DNA from: Crambe crambe
Taxonomy: Eukaryota; Porifera; Demospongiae; Poecilosclerida; Crambeidae
Direction: 5' to 3'
DNA length: 64,000 nt
Assembly: GCA_963924555.1 (NCBI GenBank)
Contig: OZ004593.1
Coordinates: 2,538,480 to 2,602,479, forward strand
Positions 42,238-51,679 of the stretch are shown in pieces (positions within the stretch are counted from its first letter, which is position 1; each line of letters begins with the position of its first letter). The notes below the pieces were generated by a model. That model searched no databases and was not told where the DNA came from. It worked only from the letters and a program-made list of their open reading frames with translations. Made by a program: the position numbers and the translations under genes.

Positions 42238-42860
42238 TAATCTCTCCCGTGTTCTCCCTAATCCTTTTCCCAAGTTCTTTAATGAACAACATGGCAGCCG
42301 AACCAAAGGACCCTGACTTCTCCACTGCCAACGGGATGAATAGATACTGATCTCCTAAGTTAGAATATTTGATCTTCTTCTTGTGTTCCGCCTCATTGGC
42401 CGCATTTCCTGCCCCACAAGCAGCCAGGCTGACGTGCGATGTGGCAAAAGTGTCAGGATAAGTGAAGTCCGACACCTATATTCTGCCCCACTTAAGGGAG
42501 CAGGCAACTGCAATAAGTGGACTCCACTATTTTTTTGACAATGCAATCAACGAAGCACCTAAGAAAAAAGGGCATGCTTGAGCTAACAAAAGAAGCAAGA
42601 GCTTTAATCAATGCCACACACCCCTCACCAGCACCCGGTCCAATCATATCCTTCAAGTGTTGAGGACGCAGACCATTAGGATCATCAGATGACCCATTGG
42701 GAAAAGATTGAATGGCCGTTACCACCTCATGATTCGAAACTGGAATGAAGGAGTTTACAACATCAACTGGTGTATCTGGAAGAGTATAACTAGAATCAGA
42801 GGATGTTTAGCTTTAAGAGCAGCCAATGTTTCTTCACTGAATCTGCTAGAGAGTCATTTA
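42237..42860 (-). pseudogene. LINE-like reverse transcriptase remnant with internal deletion
   Basis: On the minus strand the first part reads ETLAALKAKHP, then SFPNGSSDDPNGLRPQHLKD and LIKALASFV, the N-terminal finger/palm entry of non-LTR reverse transcriptases common in sponges and cnidarians (usually SFPNGSAGGPDGLRPQHLKD). The second part reads YPDTFATSHVSLAACGAGNA, NEAEHKKKIKYSNL and GKRIRENTGE, matching the C-terminal end of such proteins. The catalytic palm between them is deleted and there are frameshifts (one near 42,790). The assignment rests on remembered family motifs, without a search. Confidence 0.7.
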
Positions 42861-42892
42861 AACTAGCTATGCGTACAGCATTCCTCTTCAGC

Positions 42893-43078
42893 TTCACTCC
42901 CATGATAGGCCAAGATGGTATAAAGGGAGTGAAGTAGGAATAGTTAGCTCGTGGTTTGGTAATACTGGTGATGGGTAAGGGGTTACTTGACTGAAGTTCA
43001 CTCCCTTGTTGCTGAACTTCTTTGAACCATCTTTACTTCTCCTTTTTATTTAGAATAAATATTTTTCCTTCACCTTTT
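42893..43078. repeat. Half foldback related to family C
   Basis: It starts near the palindrome centre (CTTCACTCCCATGATAGGCC, AGGGAGTGAAGTAGGAATAG) and follows one arm of family C through GGTGATGGGTAAGG and AAGTTCACTC to CTTTTTATTTAGAA and TTCACCTTTTTT. The other arm is deleted. It is diverged from C1 and C2. Confidence 0.7.
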
Positions 43079-43906
43079 TTGATGTAATGTAGAAGCCATA
43101 ATGAAAATATGGTGCATGTATCTAGGATAATTGTAGTCTCATTACTTTGTAACTATTGATTATAGGCAACTGGATGCTGTGATCCTCCTATCCATCCCAG
43201 ACATGTATTTTAGCTATGCAGTTCATCAGAAGTTTCAACCAAAATGAATGCTGATGTAGTTCTTATTAAATTTTATACAGTTGATTGTCATTTTTAAGGC
43301 CTTTTTACTGGTGTTGTACCTTATATACTTGATCAGAGTTGCATAACCAGGCTGGTGCCAGTCAGATGTGAGATTTTGTATCACCAATTTGCTAAGGATG
43401 GAGGAATGTGGTAAAGTTACTTCCTGTATACTGTCCACGTGCCCCCTATATAATTGTGTGTCATTGTACATGTTGATTCAGTCTGTGCAAATTGTCTATG
43501 ATAGTTTTCTAAAAACTGTAATACTGCAGTGAGTTGAGCTTAGTGGTAGTTCATGGCCCACCACTTGTGAGTCTTGATTAGTGAGGGTCTAGCTAGTTAC
43601 TCGTGTATAGATAGTAAACTAAGGACACTTCACATTTTATAAAAATATATATAATTATATTTGTTTAAACATTTTGCACTCAAAACTTAAAACAATCACA
43701 CACTGAGAAAAAACAAAATTTTGGGGGGGAAATGTTTAGTTCAACATACAACTATAAGCACATTGCATGCACTAACTGTAGGTATTGACTGCATGATACT
43801 GCAATGGAATGTGATTTAAGTGATGATAGATACTTGAAGGAAGCTAGGATCTATAGGAAAAGCCACACCATGCATAAATCAGTTAACAGACGCCAAACTG
43901 CTGTTG
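43079..43906. other. Spacer 3' of CRM-13
   Basis: No gene or repeat is recognised. The sequence is AT-rich, with a short G run at 43,725-43,731. Confidence 0.5.
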
Positions 43907-45616
43907 TTACTGGATAACTCTTCCAGTTAGCAGAGAATATCTTTCATTGTCATGTTCCAACCGATAGGGCAAGGAATCTATGATTTCTCTCTCTCTTTTC
44001 CAGAAATGGAGTTTCTTACACAGAATCACAAGTAATGTTTTGACCAGTTTACAAGGTAGAGTTATCCATAGGAACAAGGCTAGTCCATACGTTACTGGAA
44101 TAGAGAATGATAAGAAAGAAAAGATTCTGTATTCGTAGTAGTGTGGACTGATAGGATCGACAAGTATGCCCTCCAAGAACGAGATCGACATTAAGTAACT
44201 GAAGTGAATGAAAGAAAACAGAATAATGTCTATGAAGTTATGGTACTCCTTCCTGTAAGGTCTGAAGATAGCCACTGCAATTACTGCTAACATCCAAATA
44301 CTGCTTGCTGCTGAAGGATATGTGAGTGGAACTAAAGCTGTGAATGTAGCTACGAGAGAGATTCTGACTATTAGATAAATGGCAGCAAAGTATCTTCGCT
44401 CCCGAGGTCTGCAAGTGTAAGGTGCAAAAATGGCATCCATGAAGGAATGAAGAACATACCACTTGTATCTGGACCTATTGAGACACCTTTGGAAGCAGGG
44501 ACAAGGGTACAAGCAGAGGAGAACCAAAGGAAGAATAGTGAGTACTATAAAGAGAGTTATTGCTAATGCAGCATATGGTAGATGCTCTTTGCCAAAGTAG
44601 TGCACTGTACCATTATAAAAAAAGAAGGATTTTCCATGAGAACCATTCATGTGATAAAAATATGTTGGAGTTAATAGATGAGTGGATATGTCAAGTATCT
44701 TGACATATGAAAGAAGAAAAAAGGTAGCAAATGCTCCAATGAGAGAAGTCTTTATGTCCCATTCTTTTCTGAAGTGACGGAAACATGTGTATGCTGGTCT
44801 ACACAGCCACACAACCAGTCTGAAACGATCATGCAGTTTGACGAGTAGGTAAGTGAGGAGGACTAATATCATGGGATAGACTGCTACAATGTAATCAAGT
44901 GATATTGCCTGCAGAGCTGAGAGATGAGGGTGAAGGCAGAAAGGAGGGTAGAGTGAACGAAAGAAATCTAGATTCCAAATAGACATCAGTGTTAGTCCAA
45001 ACGCCGCAAAATCATGGTATCGGAGCTCATGGGCAGCCACACTTTGTAATTCTGTAGCCAATCCTACAGTAGTTATTGTCTGACATACTGTGACATAACC
45101 CACCATTAATCCAGAGGATGTTGATATCCTGAACAAGACGATGATGAAGTAGAAGACAGTGAGTGGGCCATAAGCCACTGCTATGTACTTGAGCCAGTTA
45201 TACTTGTAGTCTGTGCACTCCACACATGATAAATTGTAAGAGTAAACTGGTAAACCATAACCTTCAATGCATTTTCCACATGCTATACCAGCTCTGTTAT
45301 GTGGTCCACAAGTCTTGTTGTTGAGGTTATGATTTTCATTAGTCAATAAAGTATTATAAACCTTTCTTGATATGCGACATTGGTAAAGGCATGATCCTAC
45401 TACAGGTGCACTCTCAGACAAATTGTCTTGTATTGTCATGCAGAAACAGGAAATAAGAGCATATGCTCCTCTCCCATCTTCACACTTGACCAATCCCCTG
45501 AGGTCATTGCCGCACTTACAACTTCCATTTTGTGGTGAGGTCCAAAGAGGGCAATCAAAACCATGTGACGATGTATCAGCTACAGCAACGAACAAGAGAT
45601 ATAATGATAAAATCAT
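43907..45616 (-). CDS. CRM-13, Cys-rich multipass membrane protein (intact)
   Basis: This open single-exon gene has 569 residues. The signal peptide is short (MILSLYLLFVAVA). The ectodomain has CPLWTSPQNGSCKCGNDL, SCFCMT, CLYQCRIS, CGPHNRAGIACGKC and YNLSCVECTDYKYNW. The ectodomain loops and the loop after membrane segment 2 differ strongly from the CRM-9/12 group, whereas the SLYPPFCLHPHLSALQ to WDIKTSLIGAF core is nearly identical at DNA level. The tail has DSLPYRLEHDNERYSLL, so the dileucine motif is kept. It pairs with CRM-15 as a subgroup (DISxHLLTPTYFYHMNGSHG). Confidence 0.9.
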   Translation of the reverse strand: MILSLYLLFVAVADTSSHGFDCPLWTSPQNGSCKCGNDLRGLVKCEDGRGAYALISCFCMTIQDNLSESAPVVGSCLYQCRISRKVYNTLLTNENHNLNNKTCGPHNRAGIACGKCIEGYGLPVYSYNLSCVECTDYKYNWLKYIAVAYGPLTVFYFIIVLFRISTSSGLMVGYVTVCQTITTVGLATELQSVAAHELRYHDFAAFGLTLMSIWNLDFFRSLYPPFCLHPHLSALQAISLDYIVAVYPMILVLLTYLLVKLHDRFRLVVWLCRPAYTCFRHFRKEWDIKTSLIGAFATFFLLSYVKILDISTHLLTPTYFYHMNGSHGKSFFFYNGTVHYFGKEHLPYAALAITLFIVLTILPLVLLCLYPCPCFQRCLNRSRYKWYVLHSFMDAIFAPYTCRPRERRYFAAIYLIVRISLVATFTALVPLTYPSAASSIWMLAVIAVAIFRPYRKEYHNFIDIILFSFIHFSYLMSISFLEGILVDPISPHYYEYRIFSFLSFSIPVTYGLALFLWITLPCKLVKTLLVILCKKLHFWKREREIIDSLPYRLEHDNERYSLLTGRVIQ

Positions 45617-46080
45617 TTTTTTATCTGTCTATGCAGCTCTCTTCAACACAGTTTTACAAATATAGCTTTGGAAAGACGTTTGAGGAGTAGTCTTATACAA
45701 AGTGTGTAAAAGTTTGTGGCCACGGATAGTAAATCATTGTAAAAATGAAAGTGTTTACTACACACACTAAATTGTCCCAATACACATACAGTATGTGTAT
45801 TGGGACAATTTAGTGTGCAGTAAGCACTTTTGGCTGGCGGAGTTTGAATTATAATTATATATATCTCGTATGTCCTAACAATAGTGGTTTTTCTCTGCGA
45901 CGATCATCTGGTAACATTACATCACAGGTATTACGCTTTCTTTAAAAATGGCAGCTTTTTTTGTTTTTTTTGTTTGTTTGTTGTTGTTTTTTGTTTGTTT
46001 TGTTTTGTTTTTTGAGTCAGATGATGATCACAGTAGATTGCGCATGCGTATATAAACATGTACTAAGCTAAGCTCAATTG
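45617..46080. other. Spacer upstream of CRM-13
   Basis: It contains foldback E2 (45,738-45,830) and a T/G low-complexity tract (45,955-46,015). TATATAAA lies at 46,050-46,057. No gene is seen. Confidence 0.55.
45738..45830. repeat. Short foldback element, family E, copy 2
   Basis: The left arm is TGTAAAAATGAAAGTGTTTA. The central arms (CACACTAAATTGTCCCAATA and its complement) surround a CATACAGTATG centre. The right terminus is eroded after AAGCACTTT. Confidence 0.75.
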
Positions 46081-46499
46081 AGGGCTGGGACAGATAGCTG
46101 AACAGAAAGAAGAACGTCTTAGGAAGTGTAGATCGAGAAATCCAGAGACAACACTGGCCCAGAGAAAAGAATGCCTCAGGCATCGAATAGCAGATGCTAG
46201 CTAGCTACTAAAGAATGGATCAGAAAGAAGAGATAGAAGGCAAGACATCCTGTTCAAAGCATAGCTACAGATACCTGAGGAAAAGAGAGGCCAGTCTCAG
46301 AGAATGCAGACCAGAGATTGTCTTCAGAAAGAGAGACCATTCTCACATGCATCACATTCAGCACGTCACAGACAGCGCTTATAGTTCAAGTCATCACAGA
46401 CAGCTGAGGAAAGAGTCTCAGGCCAGCCAGTCTCAGAGAATGCAGACCAGAGATTGTCTTCAGAAAGAGAGGCCATTCTCATTGTTTCACCCTTGCTAA
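46080..46499 (+). other. Repetitive charged reading frame, possible Helitron N-terminal relic
   Basis: Downstream of a TATATAAA box a frame reads QKEERLRKCRSRNPETTLAQ followed by RKECLRHRIADAS, then a stop. An 80-90 bp block (CAGTCTCAGAGAATGCAGAC, then CAGAGATTGTCTTCAGAAAG) occurs twice, near 46,290 and 46,427. Arg/Glu-rich ERLRKCR repeats of this kind occur in front of Helitron replicase-helicases and in some other animal proteins. There is no helicase here, so the identity is uncertain. Confidence 0.25.
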
Positions 46500-46905
46500 A
46501 AAGGAACATGCATCACATTCAGCTCAGGCTCGCCCCACAATGCATTGCATTTGTCTAGTAATACTGAATGTTATTGGGGTAAATGAAGCAAGCCAGGTCA
46601 AATGAGAGGGCACTATCATAATCATACATTCAGTTCTGTCCTTTTCAGTACAGTGATGTCATCAGCTAACCGAGCATGCACACGCTCGCCCCACAATGCT
46701 TTGCATTTCCCTATAGTAGTTTAGTGCGTAGCATAATGTGTCAGCTTTTTATTGTTGATTGGGCAATACGAGAAATTATAGGGACTGCTTTTTTGTAAGA
46801 TACATGTGTGATAAAACCTCACCTATCATGGAAGCTAGATATACTAATATATCAAAATGTTTGGCAGAATCACTGTACTGTGTATAAACTACACTTAGTG
46901 TGTGT
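46500..46905. other. Spacer with a twice-repeated CTCGCCCCACAATGC motif
   Basis: CTCGCCCCACAATGC(A/T)TTGCATT occurs at about 46,531 and 46,686. A third version, with GAGCATGCACACTCGCCCCA, lies in the ATR gene at about 53,301. The surrounding sequences differ. It may be the conserved end of a short repeat. No gene is seen. Confidence 0.45.
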
Positions 46906-46908
46906 GTG

Positions 46909-47283
46909 TGTGTGGAGTCACTGGCAGTGAGTGGGCTTGTAAGTGGGAGACCGTGAGTTGGAGTCCCACCAGTGACATATGGTGTTTATCCATCCTTTTC
47001 ACCAGCATTAATTTGCTAGTGAATATCCATCTAACACCGTGCCACCAGTCCACCCGCACCTGGTCAAGCCAGAAGCAGTCAGTGCTGGCAACCTTCTGGA
47101 GCCTGGGCTAGGAACTTGCAGGAAGACTGACTACCTCTTCTCGACAAGTGGTGTGGGCACCCAAAGTCCCACCTGGACCACAGCTGATATTGGAGAGATA
47201 GCCAGTTTGATTTGCACCCTGGAAATTCTAGGTACCCATTTTCAGCTGTGTGACCACTCAGCTGCAGCTAGATGATTTGCATT
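46909..47283 (+). repeat. Possible tRNA-derived SINE
   Basis: An A-box-like TGGCAGTGAGTGG at 46,922-46,934 and a B-box-like GAGTTGGAGTCCC at 46,953-46,965 are spaced as in a tRNA-derived RNA polymerase III promoter. The outer GTCACTGG and CCAGTGAC pair like an acceptor stem. The body continues about 300 bp, ends in an AT-rich tail and is followed by a (TG)n tract. Only one copy is present in the window, so this rests on promoter-box resemblance. Confidence 0.4.
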
Positions 47284-47287
47284 TTGT

Positions 47288-47288
47288 A

Positions 47289-47357
<69 letters not shown>
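47288..47357. repeat. (TG)n microsatellite
   Basis: An uninterrupted TG run of about 35 repeats lies between the SINE-like element and the truncated end of CRM-14. Confidence 0.95.
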
Positions 47358-47358
<1 letters not shown>

Positions 47359-47399
47359 TACAGTAGTGTGAGGTCCATGTAGCTTAAATGCAATATCCT

Positions 47400-48040
47400 C
47401 ACACAACCGATCATGCAGTTTGACAAGTAGGTAAGTGAGGAGGACTAATATCATGGGATAGACTGCTACAATGTAATCAAGTGACAGTATCTGCAGAGCT
47501 GAGAGATGAGGGTGAAGATAAAAAGGAGGGTAGAGTGAACGAAAGAAATCCAGATTCCATATGTACATCAGTGTTAGTCCAAGTTTCGCAAAATAGCATG
47601 ATTCAATGCCAAAATAGCATGATTCAATGCCAAGAATATTGAAGACTTGTATAGCTAAGCCTATAATAGTAGTCATTGTCTGGCATAAAGTCACTATAGA
47701 TCCTGATGTAACTGAGACTGGAGTGGACCATAAGTCACTGCTGTGTACTCGAGCCAGTTATACTTGTAGTCTGTGCACTCCACACATGGCAAGTTGTAGG
47801 AGTAAACTGCTAAACCATGAACTTTAATGCATTGTCCACATGTTAGTCCCATTGCAGTTAAAAGGTCCATCTGTCCCATTTGTTGATATGATGTGGTTCC
47901 TTGATATATTATGGCACTCATATAGACATGATCCTACCACTAGTAAACTCAGATTGTCCTGTGTTGTCATACAAAAGCAGTAACTAAGAGCATATGCTCC
48001 TCTCTCATCTTCACATATCACGCAGTAATTCCCTTGAGAT
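47400..48040 (-). pseudogene. CRM-14, truncated and frameshifted relic
   Basis: The minus-strand pieces are, in order: an ectodomain part (CEDERGAYALSYCFCMTTQ, CLYECHN), a shifted part (CGQCIKVHGLAVYSYNLPCV, ECTDYKYNWLEY), and then a third piece from VTLCQTM through NLDFFRSLYPPFYLHPHLSA to LVKLHDR, where it ends. The signal peptide, part of membrane segment 1 and everything after the third membrane segment are missing. An internal 21-bp direct duplication (encoding GIESCYF twice) lies in the variable loop at about 47,585-47,635. It is closest to CRM-15. Confidence 0.85.
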
Positions 48041-48107
48041 CATTACTTCCAAAAGGCATGGATGAATGACACACTAAAAGTCTATTCACATTCACCTTGC
48101 CCCTTGA

Positions 48108-48250
48108 TCATTCACTATAACTGCTATAACTTTCTCAATTCTTAACCAAACTTCTAGTTTAATGCATCAACAGAGAGCTGATTATCCACCCTCTCTGCTG
48201 GTGTTTGAAATTTGAAATTTGGTTAAGAATTGTGAAAGTTATAGCAGTTA
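48108..48250. repeat. Small foldback next to element copy 2
   Basis: The two arms are inverted copies of ATTCACTATAACTGCTATAA and the following CTTTCTCAATTCTTAACCAA, around a loop of about 60 bp. It abuts foldback A2, so the two palindromes are nested or were inserted side by side. Confidence 0.75.
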
Positions 48251-48563
48251 TAGTGAATAAGGGAAGAAGCATTTCGTGAAATGAAAAAAGATGTAGGGAT
48301 GACCACTGCTCAAAAAAGTAAGGAAACAAGAAGGATGGAAATGGGATCAATCTTTGTTCTGTATATCCAGCCAACAATCCCTACATATACGCACATTACT
48401 ACACTATAATCTGAAGTTACCCAACGTATATGTAGGGATTGTTGGCTGGATATACAGAACAAAGATTGATCCCATTTCCATCCTTCTTGTTTCCTTACTT
48501 TTTTGAGCAGTGGTCATCCTTACATCTTTTTTCATTTCACAAAATGCTTTTTCCCTTACTTGT
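48251..48563. repeat. Foldback element, family A, copy 2
   Basis: This 313-bp palindrome is nearly identical to A1. Its left terminus is degenerate (GTGAATAAGGG for ACAAGTAAGGG); the right terminus, CCCTTACTTGT, is complete. Confidence 0.9.
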
Positions 48564-49062
48564 TCCTGGTCTTTTTTCCTCTCTTTTATGGTTTTAGCTA
48601 TGTATAGAGTTCATTCTTCTATGTGTATGCAGGGACAGATGAAAGAAGTTCTCCAATAGCTCTCCAACAGCATACCAGCCCAATCATTATCAACGAGTCA
48701 AGGTATTGTTGAGCTATATTTGGAGGTCGAAGATGCTGAAATAGAGTCTACCGTGGTGAATCTAAATCCCCGAATCGATACAGTAGTCTATCATCATCAT
48801 TATCGATATATCCAGAGCTAGACAGCTGAGTAATATTATAATTTCGAATAATTGGATATCAAATACATGCGCATGCGTATTATCGAAAAGATGGCTTCCT
48901 AATTGAATTAGTCGAGTGCATGCTGTGCTCCGTAGTGTCTCCTTTTTCATCCACTCTTTCGAGGATCAACGAGTAGAAAAGATCGTATTCGTAGAATTTG
49001 GAGTGGATTTATCCAGAAATCATAGTTGTAGCTTGAGTGGTTCGAGAGATATGGTTGTCTAA

Positions 49063-49114
<52 letters not shown>
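49063..49114. repeat. (AAT)n microsatellite
   Basis: About 17 AAT repeats inside element copy 2. Copy 1 has a short TATTATTATT tract at the corresponding place. Confidence 0.95.
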
Positions 49115-49115
<1 letters not shown>

Positions 49116-49353
49116 GAGAAGAAGAAGAATCCAACGATTTACCTGCTTGCCGTATTTCTGAAACGGTAAGCTCCCTGGTCTTGAAACTTGGTCTGCACAT
49201 TGTAGTAGGCTCTAGTAGGCTGGATAATCATTCACAGTAGCTTTTGTTAGGTCTAAGTGGGGGAACTAGAATTTCACTTTAGTATTAGTCTATAGGCGGC
49301 GCACGCGGCCGTCCGAGTCATCCCTACATAGAGAGTGCTACTGCACTCTCTGA

Positions 49354-49909
49354 TTATCAAGGGGCAAGATGAATGCAAATAGACCATACCAAACATGCAG
49401 AGATGGTAACCTGAAGAACAACTATACACATATATACTACACATACTATACATGTAAGTGGGGTCCTGTCTGTAAATAAGGACAGACTAAGCAGTGTGGG
49501 GTGAGAAGTATGGAGGGCTGAACCATTCATTATAAAAAAGAAAGTGTACATTTCACACTTAAACGTGTTTGTGTGTAGTATATAGTTTTTGTATTACCAA
49601 ATACAACATGGACAGACCATAACAACATTAAACTTCGTACTTATAAAGCTAGCCAGTACATTCGACTCTCCTCCCCCCCCCCCCCCCCCATTTATGAAAG
49701 TTAATTTGAATGGACCTTGAATGAATGCATGGTGAAATGAATTTCTAAATCAGCTAGTGAAGTACTATGAAAGTGAAGATTAATTCCAAGTGCTATAAAC
49801 TTGACTAAGTTATAATAAGTATACGTAAATCAAGTGATAACAAGTACTCTAAATAATTATAGTGAAGCGGATAACCAAATAAGTATTGTCTTTCTTGCTC
49901 TTTAATAAG
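49354..49909. other. Spacer 3' of CRM-15
   Basis: No gene is seen. A C homopolymer of about 17 bases is at 49,673-49,689. A weak family-E arm, AGAAAGTGTACA, is at about 49,540. Confidence 0.55.
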
Positions 49910-51679
49910 CTATGTAAAATATTGCACAACTCCATCAGTCAGTAGAGAATGCCTTTCATTGTGATCATGCTCCAACCGATATGGCAAGGACTCTTCAATC
50001 ACATTAGCATAGTTCTTTCCCTTCCAACTACGAAACTTAATGTAAGCAACTGTAATTTGTCTCCTGATGAATTTATGAGGTAAAATTTTCCATATGGTCA
50101 AAGAAAAGCCGTACGTCATTAAAATGGTGAGTGAGGAATATGCAGCAAAAAGACATACTTTGGAGACTGTGTTGTACGTCTCAATAGGATTGACCAACAT
50201 GCCCTCCAGATAGCAAATTAATATTAAATAGACAAAGATAGTGAGAGAAAACAGTATGACATCCATGGCATTGAGGTATTGTTTCCTATAAGGCCTGAAG
50301 ATAGCCACTGTGACTATGGCAGACATCCATATGCAGCAAGCTGCTGAGGGGTAAAGGAGTGAATTGATTAGCACAAAGGCAGCAACATGTAATATCCTTA
50401 GCACTAGATAAAGAGCCGTGAAATATCTTCGTTCTCGAGACCTGTGGCTGTAAGATCCCAAAATGGCATCCATGAAGGTGCGGAGAACATGCCACTGATA
50501 TTTAGACTTACTGAGGCACCTCTGGAAGCAAGGACAAGGGTACAAGCAGAGAAGAACCAAAGGAAGAATATTGAGTAATAAGGTGAGGGTTATTGCTAAT
50601 GCAGCGTATGGTAGATGCTCTTTGCCAAAGTAGTGCATTGTACCATTATAAAAAAAGAAGAATTTTCCATGAGAACCATTCATGTGATAAAAATATGTTG
50701 GAGTTAACAGGTGAGCGGATATGTCAAGTATCTTGACATATGAAAGAAGAAAAAAAGTAGCAAATGCTCCGATAAGAGAAGTCTTTATGTTCCATTCTTT
50801 TCTGAAGTGACGGAAGCATGTGTATGCTGGTCTGCACAGCCACACAACCAGTCTGAAATGATCATGCAGTTTGACGAATAGGTAAGTGAGGAGGACTAAT
50901 ATCATGGGATAGACTGCTATAATGTAATCAAGTGAGAGTACCTGCAGAGCTGAGAGATGAGGATGAAGGCAGAAAGGAGGGTAGAGCGAACGAAAGAAAT
51001 CCAGATTCCATATGGACATCAGTGTTAGTCCAAGTTTTGTGAAAAATCTCAAAGTGTTTTGCTGAGTCATGTAAAAAATCTGTGTTGCTAACCCCACAGT
51101 AGTGATCATTTGACTCACAGTGACATAGCCCACCATCAAACCTGACGTAACTGATATCCTGAAGACAATGATTACACAGAAAAAAACAGTGAGTGGGCCA
51201 TAAGCCACTGCTATGTACTTGAGCCAGTTATATTTGTAGTCCGTGCAATTCACACATGATAAATTGTATGAGTAAGCTGGTAATCCGTGATCTTCATCAA
51301 TACATTTTCCACACATTGTATCAGCCCTGTTAAGTGGTTTGCAAGTCTTACTGCTAAGATTTTTAACATTTGCTTTTGCTGATAAGTCATAAGACATATT
51401 TCTTGACAGGAGACAAGTATATAGACATGGACCTACAATGAAGAAATCAGGGCTTTCTGTAGTTGTCATGCAGAAGCAGTTTGTTAGAGCATATGCTCCT
51501 CTCCCATCTTCACATTTGACTATTCCCCTGAGGTCATTGCCACACTTACAGCTTCCATTTTGTGGTGAGGTCCAGAGGGGACACTGTTGATCAAGAGATG
51601 ATGTATTGTTAGTAGAACTTGATGAGTCTACATATAGAACCACAAGTAAATAGAGTAGCAACATTTTAAAACTCATCAT
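49910..51679 (-). CDS. CRM-15, Cys-rich multipass membrane protein (intact)
   Basis: This open single-exon gene has 589 residues. MMSFKMLLLYLLVVL is the signal sequence. The ectodomain has CPLWTSPQNGSCKCGNDL, NCFCMTT, CLYTCLLS, CKPLNRADTMCGKC with a two-residue insertion (DEDHGLPAYS), and SCVNCTDYKYNW. Eight or nine membrane segments follow. The tail has IEESLPYRLEHDHNERHSLL, keeping the dileucine motif. It is the last intact member before ATR and groups with CRM-13 and CRM-14. The extra residues in the last Cys-rich box (CIDEDHG for CIEGYG) are unique in the cluster. Confidence 0.9.
   Translation of the reverse strand: MMSFKMLLLYLLVVLYVDSSSSTNNTSSLDQQCPLWTSPQNGSCKCGNDLRGIVKCEDGRGAYALTNCFCMTTTESPDFFIVGPCLYTCLLSRNMSYDLSAKANVKNLSSKTCKPLNRADTMCGKCIDEDHGLPAYSYNLSCVNCTDYKYNWLKYIAVAYGPLTVFFCVIIVFRISVTSGLMVGYVTVSQMITTVGLATQIFYMTQQNTLRFFTKLGLTLMSIWNLDFFRSLYPPFCLHPHLSALQVLSLDYIIAVYPMILVLLTYLFVKLHDHFRLVVWLCRPAYTCFRHFRKEWNIKTSLIGAFATFFLLSYVKILDISAHLLTPTYFYHMNGSHGKFFFFYNGTMHYFGKEHLPYAALAITLTLLLNILPLVLLCLYPCPCFQRCLSKSKYQWHVLRTFMDAILGSYSHRSRERRYFTALYLVLRILHVAAFVLINSLLYPSAACCIWMSAIVTVAIFRPYRKQYLNAMDVILFSLTIFVYLILICYLEGMLVNPIETYNTVSKVCLFAAYSSLTILMTYGFSLTIWKILPHKFIRRQITVAYIKFRSWKGKNYANVIEESLPYRLEHDHNERHSLLTDGVVQYFT

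Larger units (their letters stand above)
48251..49353 (-). mobile_element. About 1.1 kb hairpin-ended repeat element, copy 2
   Basis: It is the reverse-orientation copy of 18,842-19,921. The hairpin AGAGAGTGC-TACT-GCACTCTCT is at 49,330-49,351, followed on the minus strand by TATGTAGGGATGACTCGG. Foldback A2 (48,251-48,563) is at the other end. An (AAT)n expansion at 49,063-49,114 replaces the pyrimidine tract of copy 1. Confidence 0.75.

Noticed and set aside
46909..46980. A functional tRNA gene at the A-box/B-box pair.
   Set aside because: The cloverleaf does not close with an anticodon arm and the B box deviates from GGTTCGANTCC. A tRNA-derived SINE is the better guess.
2..48000. Treating the broken CRM copies as genes with introns spanning the lesions.
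   Set aside because: The lesions are stops, 8-, 11- and 46-bp deletions and frameshifts at different places in each copy, without donor and acceptor pairs, while seven paralogues are uninterrupted.
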